DNA from: Gemmatimonadales bacterium
GTDB lineage: Bacteria > Gemmatimonadota > Gemmatimonadetes > Gemmatimonadales > GWC2-71-9
Direction of reading: 5' to 3'
Assembly: GCA_036500345.1 (NCBI GenBank)
Contig: DASYCE010000024.1
Location: forward strand, 1 to 35,057
DNA length: 35,057 nucleotides
Shown here: piece after piece, positions 22,491-29,851 of the stretch
Layout of the letters: the number at the start of each line of letters is the position of its first letter
How positions within the stretch are numbered: position 1 is the first letter of the stretch
Position numbers and translations under genes: made by a program
Notes under the pieces: generated by a model
Told to the model about the DNA's origin: nothing
Seen by the model: the letters and a program-made list of their open reading frames with translations, nothing else
Databases searched by the model: none

Positions 22491-24022
22491 GCCGCCTTGC
22501 CGCGGCGATCGCCCCGCTTGGCGCGCTCTGCCACGCCGTGCTCCGCGTGTGGCGACTCGACGGCGACCGCTGGTCGTTGCTGGCCGGAATGCCGGACGGC
22601 GATGCCCCGCACGCGCCGCGCCGCCGCGGCACCTCCGGCGATCACGCGTCGTGGCTTGCTCTTCCCGAACTTCCCGGCGCGTTCCTCGAGATTGTCGCGA
22701 CCGGCACGTGCCCGGCCGAGGAGATCGCGCAGCACCTGATGCCGGTTGTCGAGACGCTCCTCGAAGCGGATCGGACTGCGGCGGCGCTCACCGGCGAACT
22801 CGCGGCACGCTACGAGGAAATCGACCTGCTCTATTCGATCGGCGAACTGCTCGGTCGTGCGCACGCCGTGGGCGAAGTGGCGTCGGTGATCCTGCGCGAG
22901 GTGACTGCCGTCGTCGGCGCACGCCGTGCAGGGCTTCGCGTGTACGATGCGAAGCGCGGCGTACTGCACTCGGTCGCCACGCTCGGCACTGAGCCCGGCG
23001 CCGTGCCGGACGACGTCGCGCTCGATGACGCCACCGCCGTGGTGGCGCGAGCCTTCCGCAGCGGACGCGTCGAGACCGGGCTGCAACCGGGATGGGTTCC
23101 CGGCGAAGTCGTCGCGGTGCCGATTTCCTATGCGGCGTCGGGGCAGCCGTCGCGCGTGATCGGTACGCTCGCGCTCGCCGATCGCGCCGGCGGCGGCGGG
23201 TTCACGCGCGAAGAGACCAAGCTGATCACCGCAATCGCCACGCAGATCGGCGCCGCGCTCGAGAATGCCCGGCTTGCGGCCGGCGACCGTGATCGGCAGC
23301 GCATGGAGCAGGATCTCCGCCTCGCGCACGACCTGCAGCTGCGGTTGATGCCGTCGCCGTCGGTGCTGCGTGGCGATGCGGACGTCGCGGTGCGATCGGA
23401 AGCGGTCTCGTCGGTCGGCGGCGATTTCTACACCTTCGCGCCGCTGGGGCGCCGGCGCGTCGGCATCATGCTCGGCGACGTTGCATCCCACGGATTGTCG
23501 GCGGCGCTGATCGCGGCGGAAGTGCTGGCCGCCGCCGGGATTCACGCCAACTCGACGACCCCGCCGGACGAAATGCTCACGCTGCTGCGCGAGTCGCTCG
23601 CCGACGAACTCGAGAAGACCGAGATGTTCCTCACGATCTTCTACGGCATCCTCGATCCCGGCGCCGGACGTCTCGTCTATGCCAGCGCCGGCCACCCGCA
23701 CGCCTTCCGCGTACCGAGCGAAGGATCGGCGGAGCGCCTCGATCCGACCGCGCCGCCGCTCGGGCTGGTCGAAGTCGGACGATTCACGCGGGAGATGATC
23801 CCGTGGCACTTCGACCAGGATCTGCTGGTGCTCTTCACCGACGGGTTGCAGGATCACTGCAATGCCCAGGGCGAGCGATACGGCGAGGCGCGGATCCTGT
23901 CGCGGATCGAGCGCGACCGCGACAAGCCTGCCGCGGAGATCGCCGACGCCGTGCTGCAGGACCTTGCGGAGTTTGGCGGGTCGGCGGCGGATGATCGAAC
24001 GCTGCTCGTGTTGCGGATGTGA
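22487..24022 (+). CDS. SpoIIE/RsbU-type PP2C phosphatase with GAF sensor
   Basis: This protein (511 residues from CTG 22487) should dephosphorylate the upstream STAS protein. The first 100 residues show no clear family. A GAF-like domain follows at about 110-265 (EIDLLYSIGELLGRAHAVGE, ending TQIGAALENARLAAG). A linker helix, RQRMEQDLRLAHDLQLRLMP, leads to the phosphatase. Phosphatase motifs are GGDFYTF (311-317), GDVASHG (330-336), YASAGHPHAF, LFTDGL and DDRTLLVL, with metal-binding aspartates kept. The first canonical start is GTG 22538, but the 17 codons before it read as coding and begin with CTG in a CTGA overlap with the kinase stop, so CTG is proposed. No membrane segment is present. 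The GAF ligand is unknown. Confidence 0.88.
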   Translation: MSRLAAAIAPLGALCHAVLRVWRLDGDRWSLLAGMPDGDAPHAPRRRGTSGDHASWLALPELPGAFLEIVATGTCPAEEIAQHLMPVVETLLEADRTAAALTGELAARYEEIDLLYSIGELLGRAHAVGEVASVILREVTAVVGARRAGLRVYDAKRGVLHSVATLGTEPGAVPDDVALDDATAVVARAFRSGRVETGLQPGWVPGEVVAVPISYAASGQPSRVIGTLALADRAGGGGFTREETKLITAIATQIGAALENARLAAGDRDRQRMEQDLRLAHDLQLRLMPSPSVLRGDADVAVRSEAVSSVGGDFYTFAPLGRRRVGIMLGDVASHGLSAALIAAEVLAAAGIHANSTTPPDEMLTLLRESLADELEKTEMFLTIFYGILDPGAGRLVYASAGHPHAFRVPSEGSAERLDPTAPPLGLVEVGRFTREMIPWHFDQDLLVLFTDGLQDHCNAQGERYGEARILSRIERDRDKPAAEIADAVLQDLAEFGGSAADDRTLLVLRM

Positions 24023-24834
24023 GCGTCCGTCCGCGCAAATCCCTCGGCCAGCACTTCCTCACCGATCGCGCGCTGCTGGCGAAGATCGCGGCCGCAACCG
24101 GAGCGGGTCCCGGCGATGTCGTGCTCGAGATCGGCCCGGGGCCCGGCGGGCTCACTGCGGCGCTCCTCGAACGCGGAGCCACCGTTGTCGCCATCGAACG
24201 CGACGACCGGATGCGCGAGAATCTCGTGCATCGATTCGCCGGCACGCCATTTCTCCTCGCGACCGGCGACGCGCTCGAACTCGACTGGCCGTCACTCGTG
24301 GCACCGTGGACTGCAGCGGGGAAGCGCTGGATCGTCGCAGGCAACATTCCCTACAACATCACGTCGCCGTTGATCGCGAAGGCGTTGATGCCGTCGCTCC
24401 CCGAATCGGTGACCTTTCTGGTGCAGCGCGAAGTCGCCGAACGGATCGCGGCCGAGCCGGGGACCCCCGAGTATGGCGCGCTCACGGTCGGAGTACAGGC
24501 GGTCGCCACGGTGCTGCTCGGAGTACTGGTGAAGAAGGGCGCCTTCGCGCCGCCACCCAAGGTCGACTCCACCGTGATCACGCTGATCCCGCGGTCTCCG
24601 CCGCTGGTCGGGCACGATCAGATCCCGGCGTTCCGGCGGCTGGTCACCTCGCTCTTTTCCTACCGCAGGAAACGAATGGTACGCGCGCTTCGCGAAGCGA
24701 CGGGAATGGATGCTGACCAGGCGACGACGTTGCTCCAGTCTGCCGCGATCGACCCCGATGTCAGGCCGGAAGCTGTTTCCGTCCAGCAGTTTGTCCAGCT
24801 TCTGGCCGCCATGGAGCCGCCGCGCTTGCCCTGA
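24019..24834 (+). CDS. rsmA: 16S rRNA dimethyladenosine transferase RsmA (KsgA)
   Basis: RsmA dimethylates two adjacent adenines in helix 45 of 16S rRNA late in 30S assembly. The 271-residue product starts with the family motif RPRKSLGQHFLTD, then the SAM loop LEIGPGPGGLTAALLERGA, VVAIERDDRM and the catalytic NIPYNI (about 112-117). VTFLVQREVAERIAA, YGALTVGVQAVA and PPPKVDSTVI follow, then the C-terminal helical domain. The GTG start overlaps the phosphatase stop as GTGA. It is the last gene before the rex promoter. Confidence 0.97.
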   Translation: MSVRPRKSLGQHFLTDRALLAKIAAATGAGPGDVVLEIGPGPGGLTAALLERGATVVAIERDDRMRENLVHRFAGTPFLLATGDALELDWPSLVAPWTAAGKRWIVAGNIPYNITSPLIAKALMPSLPESVTFLVQREVAERIAAEPGTPEYGALTVGVQAVATVLLGVLVKKGAFAPPPKVDSTVITLIPRSPPLVGHDQIPAFRRLVTSLFSYRRKRMVRALREATGMDADQATTLLQSAAIDPDVRPEAVSVQQFVQLLAAMEPPRLP

Positions 24835-24842
24835 ATCGCCGC

Positions 24843-24860
24843 TCGTGAAACATTTCACAA
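24843..24860 (+). promoter_or_regulatory. Rex operator (ROP) directly before rex
   Basis: TCGTGAA-ACAT-TTCACAA is an almost perfect copy of the known Rex site TTGTGAA-N4-TTCACAA. Thirteen of the 14 half-site bases match; the exception is C in place of T at the second position. Its last base abuts the rex ATG at 24861. A Rex dimer bound here would cover the promoter and start codon, so it implies autorepression relieved at high NADH. Confidence 0.85.
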
Positions 24861-25505
24861 ATGCTCACCCGCAAGATCGCCGACTCCACCGTTCGACGGT
24901 TGGCTATCTATCTCCGGTTCCTGGAAGAATTCGATCAGCAAGGTGCGGATACGCTATCGTCCGAAGCGCTCGCCACGCGTGCGGGGACGACGTCGGCTCA
25001 GGTCCGCAAGGATCTCTCCTTCTTCGGCTCGTTCGGAACCCGCGGTCTCGGTTATGATGTCCACGCCCTTGCGGAGGAACTTCGCCGGATTCTCGGACTC
25101 AACCGCCGCTATCGCGTTGTCCTGGTCGGGGCGGGACGGCTTGCGGGCGCGCTGGTGCAGTATGCCGAATTTGCGGCCCGCGGCTTCGACATCGTGGCCG
25201 CAGTCGACAAGGACCCGGCCAAGATCGGAACGCGGTGGGGAGGGGTCGTCATTGCCGATGTCGCGGAACTGGAAGCGATCGTCCGTCGCGAGCGGGTCGA
25301 GATCGCCGTCATCGTGGCGCCGGCCGACCCGGCGCAGGAGCTGGTCGACCGTCTGGTCGCCGCGGGGGTGACCGCCGTGCTTAATTTCGCTCCGGTGCAG
25401 CTGCACGTTCCGCCCGGGATCGACGTGAAGAACGTCAACCTCGCGGTCGAACTCGAAACCCTGTCGTACGCCATCCAGCACCGCGACGCGCACGAGGACT
25501 CATGA
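24861..25505 (+). CDS. rex: Redox-sensing transcriptional repressor Rex
   Basis: Rex senses the NADH/NAD+ ratio and represses respiratory and fermentative genes while NADH is low. The 214-residue product has an N-terminal winged helix (STVRRLAIYLRFLEEF, TTSAQVRKDLSFFGSFGTRG, LGYDVHAL). The Rossmann domain follows, with VVLVGAGRLAGALVQY as the nucleotide-binding glycine loop and VVAAVDKDPAKIG after it. The end is the domain-swapping helix ELETLSYAIQHRDA. It carries its own operator just upstream, which supports the call. There is no Shine-Dalgarno because the operator fills that position; a leaderless transcript is likely (AACATT, 24849-24854, is the only -10-like hexamer). ATGA overlap joins it to the exonuclease gene. 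Confidence 0.97.
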   Translation: MLTRKIADSTVRRLAIYLRFLEEFDQQGADTLSSEALATRAGTTSAQVRKDLSFFGSFGTRGLGYDVHALAEELRRILGLNRRYRVVLVGAGRLAGALVQYAEFAARGFDIVAAVDKDPAKIGTRWGGVVIADVAELEAIVRRERVEIAVIVAPADPAQELVDRLVAAGVTAVLNFAPVQLHVPPGIDVKNVNLAVELETLSYAIQHRDAHEDS

Positions 25506-26320
25506 GTGGATTGACGGCACGCCCGGTGGGAACGCTCGCCGATCGCGCGCTCGAATTGCTTGCCGCGGGTCCCGCCGCCGCGCCCGAGCTGGCACATCGT
25601 GTCCTCGGCCTCCCCAATGCGCCGGTAGGTGTGGCCGAGCGGCTCGCGGCTGCGCTGCTGGGCGCCGATCCTCGCGTCCGCCAGCAAACGGATGGGCGCT
25701 GGGCGCTCGTCGCACTGGCGCAGGGCTCGCCGCTGCTCGACGAGTGTGCCTTTGCGGTGGTCGACGTGGAGACGACCGGCATGCAGGCGAGCGGCAACGA
25801 CCGGATCACCGAGATCGCAGTGGTGGTGGTGCAGGGGACGCGGCGGGAGGTGGTCTTCGATTCGCTGGTCAATCCGGGACGCCCGATCCCGCCGCGCATC
25901 TGCGAGCTCACCGGCATTTCGCAGGAGATGGTGAACGATGCGCCGACGTTCGCCGAGATCGCGGATGAGGTGGTTGCGGCGCTTGCCGGGCGCGTCTTCG
26001 TGGCGCACAACGCGCGCTTCGATTGGGGATTCGTCGGTGCCGAAGTCCGGCGCAACCGCGACCTGACGCTCGACGGCCCGCGCCTCTGCACGGTGCGGCT
26101 GGCACGCCGCCTCGTCCGTGGTGAACCGTCGTACTCGCTCGGGGCGCTTGCGGTGCGGTTCGGGTTCGAATTCGTCGCACGCCATCGGGCGGCGGGCGAT
26201 GCGCTGGTGACGGGGATGCTGCTGGAACGGTTGCTCCAGAGTGCTCGCGAGCGCGGCGCGCAGACACTCGCCGATCTCGAAACGATGCATCGCCTTCCGG
26301 TGAACGAGCAGGCCGCATGA
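25502..26320 (+). CDS. DEDDh 3'-5' exonuclease (DnaQ/PolC epsilon-like)
   Basis: A 272-residue protein with an RNase H-fold exonuclease domain at about 83-255. Exo I is AVVDVETTGM (D and E catalytic), Exo II is VAHNARFDWGF, and Exo III is HRAAGDAL with His and Asp; ELTGISQEMV is also typical. The first 75 or so residues (TLADRALELLAAGPAAAPEL to DGRWALVAL) look like a small winged-helix domain and are not part of standard DnaQ. It could be the proofreading subunit, but the short form and extension fit equally with an accessory exonuclease. It overlaps rex and the next gene by ATGA, so Rex may control it. Confidence 0.85.
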   Translation: MSGLTARPVGTLADRALELLAAGPAAAPELAHRVLGLPNAPVGVAERLAAALLGADPRVRQQTDGRWALVALAQGSPLLDECAFAVVDVETTGMQASGNDRITEIAVVVVQGTRREVVFDSLVNPGRPIPPRICELTGISQEMVNDAPTFAEIADEVVAALAGRVFVAHNARFDWGFVGAEVRRNRDLTLDGPRLCTVRLARRLVRGEPSYSLGALAVRFGFEFVARHRAAGDALVTGMLLERLLQSARERGAQTLADLETMHRLPVNEQAA

Positions 26321-27231
26321 GTCCGATGCCGCCGCCGGCTCCGCCGCGCATCACCACCATGAAGGTCGGTCGGTTGACGGTGCACGGCGTGGAGGCCGGC
26401 ATTCAGCGCCTCGATGGCGGCGCGATGTTCGGCGTGGTGCCGAAGCCGCTCTGGCAGCGGCGGATCCCGTCTGACGAGCGCAACCGCATCCGGATGACGA
26501 TGCGCACGCTGCTGATCGAGCACGAGGACGGCCTTGTGCTCGTCGACTCGGGTCTCGGCAACAAGGAGCCCGACAAGTTTCTCGATATCTACGGCATCGA
26601 GAACGCGGGCGCGAACGGCAGGACTGCGCTCGAAGATGCGTTGGTACATCTCGGTCATTCCACCGGCGACATCCGCATCATGCTCAATACCCACCTGCAT
26701 TTCGATCACGCGGGCGGGAACACCTTCATCGCCGCCGATGACGCCGCCCGCCGAGTGCAGCTCACCTTCCCGAACGCGCAGTACATCACCCACGGCCGGG
26801 AGTACGCGTGGGCCACGCTGACCAACGAGCGGACCGCGGCGAGCTACCTGCCACACAACTTCGTCCCGGTCGCCGAAGCTGATCGCTACCGGTTTCTCGA
26901 GGGCGAGCGAGCGACGATCGTTCCGGGAATCGATGTGATGGTGACCCCCGGGCACACGCCGTGGCACATGGTTGTTACCGTGCGCAGTGAAGGGGAGACG
27001 CTGCTCTATCCAGCCGACACCCTCCCGACGGCGCACCATCTGCCGCTGCCGTGGGTCATGGGATACGATGTCGAGCCATTGCGCACGCTGGAGAGCAAGC
27101 GATCGTTGTATCGCGAGGCGGCGTCCCAGGGATGGCGGGTGATGTTCGAGCATGACTACGACACGGTTGGCGGCCGCCTCGGCGACGCGGAGCGCGGCAT
27201 CGAGCTGACGGAACGCATCGCCTCGGCCTGA
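26317..27231 (+). CDS. Metallo-beta-lactamase-fold hydrolase
   Basis: A 304-residue metallo-beta-lactamase superfamily protein. The zinc motif is NTHLHFDHAGG (H-x-H-x-D-H); the further ligands are H in TPGHTPWH, D in YPADTLP and H in FEHDYD. The core starts near LLIEHEDGLVLVDSGLGNKE, and the N-terminus has FGVVPKPLWQRRIPSDERNR. That layout is seen in AHL-lactonase-like and related esterase/lactonase members with a binuclear site. The real substrate is unknown; quorum quenching should not be assumed. No signal peptide is visible, so it is cytoplasmic. It overlaps the exonuclease gene by ATGA and ends the rex operon. An in-frame ATG lies 14 codons in (26359), so the first residues (MSPMPPPAPP) may not be translated. 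Confidence 0.85.
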   Translation: MSPMPPPAPPRITTMKVGRLTVHGVEAGIQRLDGGAMFGVVPKPLWQRRIPSDERNRIRMTMRTLLIEHEDGLVLVDSGLGNKEPDKFLDIYGIENAGANGRTALEDALVHLGHSTGDIRIMLNTHLHFDHAGGNTFIAADDAARRVQLTFPNAQYITHGREYAWATLTNERTAASYLPHNFVPVAEADRYRFLEGERATIVPGIDVMVTPGHTPWHMVVTVRSEGETLLYPADTLPTAHHLPLPWVMGYDVEPLRTLESKRSLYREAASQGWRVMFEHDYDTVGGRLGDAERGIELTERIASA

Positions 27232-27284
27232 CAGCAGCAGATCCGCACAGGATACACCCGGACACTTTCGTCGCGAGGTCGCAG

Positions 27285-28517
27285 ATGCTGCACGAATGCT
27301 CCCGGGACCCGGCGTTGGTTCGGCGCATGGCGCGGCGCGATGCTGCGCGCTTTCGATGGACATCGTGCGCGGCAGTGATGCTCATCGGGTCATGCCACGC
27401 GGATCCGTTCACAACACCGGCGGCACATGCTGCAGGGCCGTCGGGCAGCGGCAACGACGTCACCCTGACCTTCAATGTCGAGCAGGATTACTGGCCCGCC
27501 TGGACCGAGGATGGCCGCGGGATTCTCTACGCCTTCGTCGATCCGGCGATGCCGAATCATCGTTGCGTGGGTCTGTTGCCGGCAGCTGGTGGGACGCTGA
27601 CCTGGGATCTCTGCGACAATCGCGCGATCCGGCGGGATAGCAGTTCGACCTATGGTGGCTTCGCGCTCGACAGCACCGGGCGATTGCTGCTCACCGAGGG
27701 TGTTTCTGCATCGCGAGGACTGTTACCGCAGCCGGTCAGCACGCTGTGGCTGACTGACACCGCCCATCCGTACCTTCGCACGGCGCTGGCCACGACACCG
27801 CTCGCGGTCGAGGGGACGCAGTTCACCTGGCTTTCCCAACTCCGCTGGACCGGACCGCAGACCTTTCTGCTCCTCGCGGGACAATTCGAGACGTTCACGC
27901 ATTGTGTGAACCTGCTGGTGGGCGACAAGGTCGCGCATCAGTGCATCGCGACAGACACCTCGTGGGAAATCGGGCCGAGTGCCGTGCTCAGTGGCGCGCT
28001 CACCGATCGCGGCGCGTCGCTGCATCTTGTCCCCGGCTCCACCGGAGCGAGCGAGTTTTCGACCGCACAGGCGGGTGCGACGCTGGTATTCGCGTCGGGG
28101 TCACGGCTGTTGAGCGTTCCGGCGGCTGGTGGCACTCCGACGGTCGTGGCATCGGCGGGGGTCCCGATCGCCGGTGTCAGTTGCAAGGGGGACAGCTGCG
28201 TCTATGCGACTGATTCGTTGGAGGTAAGCATCGACCAGCCGTCGGCGCGATTCTTCGATAGCGATTCGCTGACGCCGGTTGGACCGGCGCAGTTGCGGAA
28301 AGTCTCGCTCACAACCGGGGCAACCAACGTCATCGCTGCCGGGGTGATGCCGGCGGTCTTTGCTTCTCCTGCGATTTCACCCGTTACGGGAGACCTGGTC
28401 GTCCAGGTCGGGGGGAATTGGGGGCGGCTGCAGACATACGCCTCATACGGCAGCGGCCAGCGAATTCTCGATTCCGGCAATGGCGTACTCCATCTCCTCA
28501 AGGGGATCGTTCCGTAA
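27285..28517 (+). CDS. Predicted lipoprotein, TolB/WD40-like beta-propeller (unknown function)
   Basis: This 410-residue protein is not a recognised family. Arg-rich residues 13-24 are followed by a hydrophobic stretch and a lipobox-like LIGSC with C37, so it is probably exported and lipid-anchored. The mature part has repeats with the look of TolB or WD40-like blades, such as YWPAWTEDGRGILYAFVDP (69-87), STYGGFALDSTGRLLLTEG and SPAISPVTGDLVVQVGG. Cysteines come in nearby pairs (94/110, 207/220, 300/305), which suggests disulfides in the periplasm or outside. GAGG about 6 nt upstream supports the ATG at 27285; ATG 27327 would give a more normal signal length. It stands 53 nt after the hydrolase and 250 nt before infC. 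An outer-membrane-associated role is only a guess. Confidence 0.75.
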   Translation: MLHECSRDPALVRRMARRDAARFRWTSCAAVMLIGSCHADPFTTPAAHAAGPSGSGNDVTLTFNVEQDYWPAWTEDGRGILYAFVDPAMPNHRCVGLLPAAGGTLTWDLCDNRAIRRDSSSTYGGFALDSTGRLLLTEGVSASRGLLPQPVSTLWLTDTAHPYLRTALATTPLAVEGTQFTWLSQLRWTGPQTFLLLAGQFETFTHCVNLLVGDKVAHQCIATDTSWEIGPSAVLSGALTDRGASLHLVPGSTGASEFSTAQAGATLVFASGSRLLSVPAAGGTPTVVASAGVPIAGVSCKGDSCVYATDSLEVSIDQPSARFFDSDSLTPVGPAQLRKVSLTTGATNVIAAGVMPAVFASPAISPVTGDLVVQVGGNWGRLQTYASYGSGQRILDSGNGVLHLLKGIVP

Positions 28518-28538
28518 GTCATTCTGCCGCACCGAGGA

Positions 28539-28567
28539 TTGCGGGAGGTCGTCGCACCGACTATGGT
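28539..28567 (+). promoter_or_regulatory. Putative promoter of the infC-rpmI-rplT-pheST operon
   Basis: TTGCGG (28539-28544) and TATGGT (28562-28567) are exactly 17 nt apart; TATGGT matches the -10 consensus at 4 of 6 positions. The predicted start near 28574 gives a leader of about 194 nt before infC. It begins 22 nt after the lipoprotein stop. Confidence 0.45.
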
Positions 28568-28573
28568 TCAACC

Positions 28574-28767
28574 TGTTGCAAGCGGGCGGCGAAGTCGCCC
28601 CACCTCAAGCCCCCGGCGAAGAGGTCCCGAGAGTCATAAGCATCCGGGCCTCCGGGCCCGCGGTGCAACTCTTCGGACACCCCGCCTGATTGGCGGGGTG
28701 TTCGCGTTTCAGGCCTTCAACCAGGAATGGCCCACTGTCTTCCTTCGAACGTGAACGACGGGTACGG
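28574..28767 (+). ncRNA. Structured 5' leader of infC with terminator-like hairpin (possible attenuator)
   Basis: Four stems can be drawn. GGGCG/CGCCC lies at 28584-28600. An outer 7-bp stem CGAAGAG/CTCTTCG (28617-28623 with 28669-28675) encloses an inner hairpin CGGGCC/GGCCCG (28645-28660). Directly after it is a perfect 10-bp hairpin ACACCCCGCC/GGCGGGGTGT (28677-28701) with a 5-nt loop, followed by TCGCGTTTC. The last hairpin resembles a terminator with a poor U-tract and lies 66 nt before the infC start. infC and rplT leaders are known to be autoregulated by IF3 or L20 in other bacteria, so attenuation is plausible. A simple terminator for the upstream gene is the alternative. It does not clearly match a T-box or a known riboswitch. 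Confidence 0.45.
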
Positions 28768-29256
28768 GTGAACCGACAGATCCGGATCTCTCCGGTTCGA
28801 GTCGTGACAGCAGAAGGCGAACAACTCGGTGTCCTGCCGATCGAAGAAGCGCTCCACGCCGCTCAGGAGCGCGGGCTCGACCTGGTCGAAGTGGCGCCGA
28901 TGGCCCGACCGCCCGTGGTCAAGATCATGGATTACGGGAAGTACAAGTTCGAGGAAGCAAAAGCGGCGCGGGCCGCCAAGAAGAAGCAGCACGTCATCCA
29001 CCTGAAGGAAGTGAAATTCCGGCCGGGGATCGACGATCATGATTTTGACTTCAAGACCCGCCACGCCCGCGAGTTCCTGGGCGAAGGGAACAAGGTCAAG
29101 GTGACGATGATGTTTCGCGGTCGGCAGATTGCGCACACCGAGCTCGGCAAGGCCGTCCTCGATCGCGTGTCCGCCGCCCTGGCCGACGTCGGCAAGGTCG
29201 AGCAGGATCCCAAGCTCGACGGCCGCAACATGGTGATGGTGCTCGCGCCCAAGTAA
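28768..29256 (+). CDS. infC: Translation initiation factor IF-3
   Basis: IF-3 keeps ribosomal subunits apart and checks the initiator tRNA and start codon. The N-terminal domain starts NRQIRISPVRVVTAEGEQLG, then IEEALHAAQERGLDLVEVAP and PPVVKIMDYGKYKFEEAKA. A lysine-rich linker leads to the C-terminal domain (HLKEVKFRPGIDDHDFDFKT, TMMFRGRQIAHTELG). The GTG at 28768 gives 162 residues beginning VNRQIRIS; the frame is open back to 28690, but that part lies inside the leader hairpin and is not coding. No good ribosome-binding site is seen, as often for infC, whose unusual starts allow autoregulation elsewhere. rpmI and rplT follow in the conserved order. Confidence 0.95.
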   Translation: MNRQIRISPVRVVTAEGEQLGVLPIEEALHAAQERGLDLVEVAPMARPPVVKIMDYGKYKFEEAKAARAAKKKQHVIHLKEVKFRPGIDDHDFDFKTRHAREFLGEGNKVKVTMMFRGRQIAHTELGKAVLDRVSAALADVGKVEQDPKLDGRNMVMVLAPK

Positions 29257-29286
29257 GCGCCAGACGCCGACCACACGGAGAACGGA

Positions 29287-29481
29287 ATGCCCAAGCAGAA
29301 GACGAAGCGCGCCGCGATGAAGCGCTTCAGCCTGACAGGCCGCGGCAAGATCAAGCGGAGCCGGGCCAACAAGCGGCACATTCTGACCAAGAAGTCGACC
29401 AAGCGGAAGAACCAGCTTGGCAAGGCGGCGCTGGTGTCGTCGGCCGACTTCCGGCGTACCATCAAGTTGCTGCAAGCGTGA
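29287..29481 (+). CDS. rpmI: 50S ribosomal protein L35
   Basis: A 64-residue, very basic protein matching L35: [40 protein letters not shown] and the closing [17 protein letters not shown] six nt upstream (about 29276-29280) supports the ATG. It lies 30 nt after infC and 11 nt before rplT in the classic infC-rpmI-rplT operon. Confidence 0.98.
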   Translation: MPKQKTKRAAMKRFSLTGRGKIKRSRANKRHILTKKSTKRKNQLGKAALVSSADFRRTIKLLQA

Positions 29482-29492
29482 GGAGCTGAGCG

Positions 29493-29849
29493 ATGCCACG
29501 AGCCAAAGGCGGGGTCGCGCACCACGCGCGCAAGAAGAAGATCATGGCGGCGGCGAAGGGTGGCCGCGGCGCCCGGAGCAAGCTGTACAAGGCCTCGAAG
29601 GAGAACGTCGAGCGCGGGCTGGCGTATGCGTTCCGCGATCGGCGCAAGAAGAAGGGCGATTTCCGCCGCCTCTGGATCACCCGGATCGGGGCCGCGGCGC
29701 GGTTGCACGAGATCTCCTATTCGCGCCTCATGGCTGGCCTGAAGGCTGCCGGCGTCGAGATCAACCGCAAGGTGCTCGCCGACCTCGCGGTGACTGATGC
29801 TGTCGCGTTCGGCAAGCTCGCCGAGGTGGCCAAAGCGCAGCAGGGCTGA
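29493..29849 (+). CDS. rplT: 50S ribosomal protein L20
   Basis: L20 is a primary 23S rRNA-binding protein needed for 50S assembly. The 118-residue product shows MPRAKGGVAHHARKKKIMAA, GAAARLHEISYSRLMAGLKA, AGVEINRKVLADLAVTDAVA and a basic middle segment (YAFRDRRKKKGDFRRLWITR). A GAGGAG site lies about 10 nt upstream. In several bacteria L20 represses its own operon through a leader RNA; the structured leader before infC is the obvious place to look for that here. The stop is 2 nt before pheS. Confidence 0.98.
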   Translation: MPRAKGGVAHHARKKKIMAAAKGGRGARSKLYKASKENVERGLAYAFRDRRKKKGDFRRLWITRIGAAARLHEISYSRLMAGLKAAGVEINRKVLADLAVTDAVAFGKLAEVAKAQQG

Positions 29850-29851
29850 CG

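Noticed and set aside
22409-23857. Antisense open frame (482 codons) on the - strand
   Set aside because: It is opposite the PP2C phosphatase, whose catalytic motifs are complete on the + strand.
26317-27231. Reading the metallo-hydrolase as a quorum-quenching lactonase
   Set aside because: The zinc ligands are shared by the whole superfamily; nothing in the sequence shows the substrate.
28640-28705. T-box-like string CCGCGGTGCAACTC before the infC hairpin
   Set aside because: It shares only CCGCGG with the T-box core, lacks the GGTGG part, and no stem I with a specifier could be drawn.
28539-28754. Small open frame in the infC upstream region
   Set aside because: It begins on the predicted -35 box and runs through all leader stems; its composition reflects RNA structure and not a protein.
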